Assembly: GCA_963829955.1 (NCBI GenBank)
Contig: CAWHKS010000019.1
Location: 408,654-472,653 of the forward strand
Length of the DNA stretch: 64,000 bases
Direction: 5' to 3'
From: DASTFY01 sp963829955
GTDB lineage: Bacteria > Actinomycetota > Acidimicrobiia > Acidimicrobiales > Ilumatobacteraceae
In this document: one piece after another, positions 63,509 to 64,000 of the stretch
How positions within the stretch are numbered: position 1 is the first letter of the stretch
Layout of the letters: the number at the start of each line of letters is the position of its first letter
Made by a program: the position numbers and the translations under genes
The notes under the pieces: generated by a model
The model's input: only the letters and a program-made list of their open reading frames with translations
Databases searched by the model: none
What the model was told of the DNA's origin: nothing

Positions 63509-64000
63509 GTGACGGAACACGAAAGTCGAGATGGTCACGTCGCCGACGAGTCGCGGGGTGAATCGAGCGTCTTTCGCCGCCTTACACGGCACATCACCGC
63601 CGCTACCGGTTCCGCCGGCGCAGCGGCGGTGGTTGTGGTCGCCGCCGCCGGGTGGCTGGTGCTCGGCGCCATCACCGACTTTCCGCGCTGGTGGGAGCTG
63701 TTGGCCACCGTCGGCGTGCCCTTCCTGACCCTTCTCATGGTGGTGCTCATCCAGCACACGCAAAACCATGACGACCGTGCCACGCAGCTGAAGCTCGATG
63801 AGCTGATCAGGGCCACTCACAGTGCCACCAATCGCATGATGACCGTCGAGGACGCCAGCCGAGCGGACCTCGATCGCATCCACGACAACTTCCAATCGCA
63901 AGCCGAGTCGGCTGCGCCCGAGCCCTGGGACGGGCCACGAGCACGTGGCCCCTTGCGGGTTGACACTCAGCCGTCGGCCAGGGAAGGACGGTTGGCTGGC
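63509..64000 (+). CDS. Low-affinity iron permease family protein, copy B (open at window end)
   Basis: GTG 63509 corresponds exactly to the GTG of copy A. The two helices (AAAVVVVAAAGWLVLGAI and VPFLTLLMVVLIQ) and the family block QHTQNHD...ATQLKLDELI are conserved. Near the end the reading departs from copy A: copy A stops at DPLAD, while here the frame continues PLRVDTQPSAREGRLAG to the window edge without a stop. The C-terminus is therefore unknown. Function as for copy A: possible Fe(II) transport with the adjacent hemerythrin. Confidence 0.78.
   Translation, partial: MTEHESRDGHVADESRGESSVFRRLTRHITAATGSAGAAAVVVVAAAGWLVLGAITDFPRWWELLATVGVPFLTLLMVVLIQHTQNHDDRATQLKLDELIRATHSATNRMMTVEDASRADLDRIHDNFQSQAESAAPEPWDGPRARGPLRVDTQPSAREGRLAG

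Larger units (their letters stand above)
62423..63985. repeat. Large inverted repeat, copy B
   Basis: The reverse complement of 2537-4032, with scattered substitutions, a five-base deletion and a one-base insertion within the hemerythrin gene, and an extra stretch of about 75 bases between the two genes. The match ends at GGCCAGGGA (63977-63985), 15 bases before the window edge, and it may not extend further. Confidence 0.85.

Overview
The window is a high-GC stretch with mostly short intergenic gaps, frequent ATGA/GTGA stop-start overlaps and many GTG starts. Thr/Pro-rich secreted proteins, LPxTG-like cell-wall tails, a GH15 enzyme, MerR/STAS regulators and a BY-kinase polysaccharide system point to an actinobacterium. 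The Thr-Thr-Thr-Leu-Pro-Pro style of its surface proteins makes class Acidimicrobiia my best guess (inference). No rRNA and no complete tRNA was recognised.

Layout. (1) 1-5.6 kb: a MerR regulator, a STAS protein, an SDR enzyme, a CPBP protease, an integrase remnant, a hemerythrin plus low-affinity iron permease pair, a DUF7144 membrane protein and a TrmO-like methyltransferase. (2) 5.8-11.6 kb: metabolic genes (copper amine oxidase, a MOSC/ferredoxin-reductase/2Fe-2S fusion, GH15 glycosidase). (3) 11.7-12.7 kb: IS110 and IS3 remnants and a tRNA 3'-half-like fragment. (4) 12.8-16.6 kb: secreted or wall-anchored proteins and a broken STAS gene. (5) 17-38 kb: first surface-polysaccharide block, with LMW phosphatase, CapD/PglF-type dehydratase, BY-kinase, Wzy-like membrane protein, glycosyltransferases, PglD-type acyltransferase, PglC-type phosphoglycosyltransferase, PglE-type aminotransferase, asparagine synthetase, deacetylase, GNAT, epimerase, LPxTG protein, DUF4012 and LytR_C. 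(6) 38-44.5 kb: a peptide-modification-like block made of HprK-like kinase/PqqD/unknown converging on nucleotidyltransferase/PqqD, followed by a Tat-exported Cys-rich protein and a MauE-like protein. (7) 44.7-61.6 kb: second glycan block with a formyltransferase-like protein, GT4/GT2 enzymes, uronate-type epimerase and dehydrogenase, ABC exporter, GT10 fucosyltransferase, FkbM and other methyltransferases. (8) 61.6-64 kb: IS3 remnants, then a second, inverted copy of the hemerythrin/iron-permease pair.

How it fits together. Dehydratase, aminotransferase and acyltransferase could make a 2,4-diamino-type sugar that the PglC-like enzyme loads onto undecaprenyl phosphate. The GTs and methyltransferases would extend and decorate it (fucose, uronic acid, methyl groups), the ABC and Wzy-like proteins would export or polymerise it, and the BY-kinase/LMW-phosphatase pair would control chain length. 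This pathway is inferred from family membership only.

Two window-wide features stand out. Inverted, diverged copies of about 1.5 kb (2537-4032 and 62423-63985) bracket nearly the whole window. In addition, about twenty small frameshifts break otherwise well-conserved genes, more than ordinary gene decay would suggest. They may be read or assembly errors, so frameshifted genes are described as single genes with the break positions stated.
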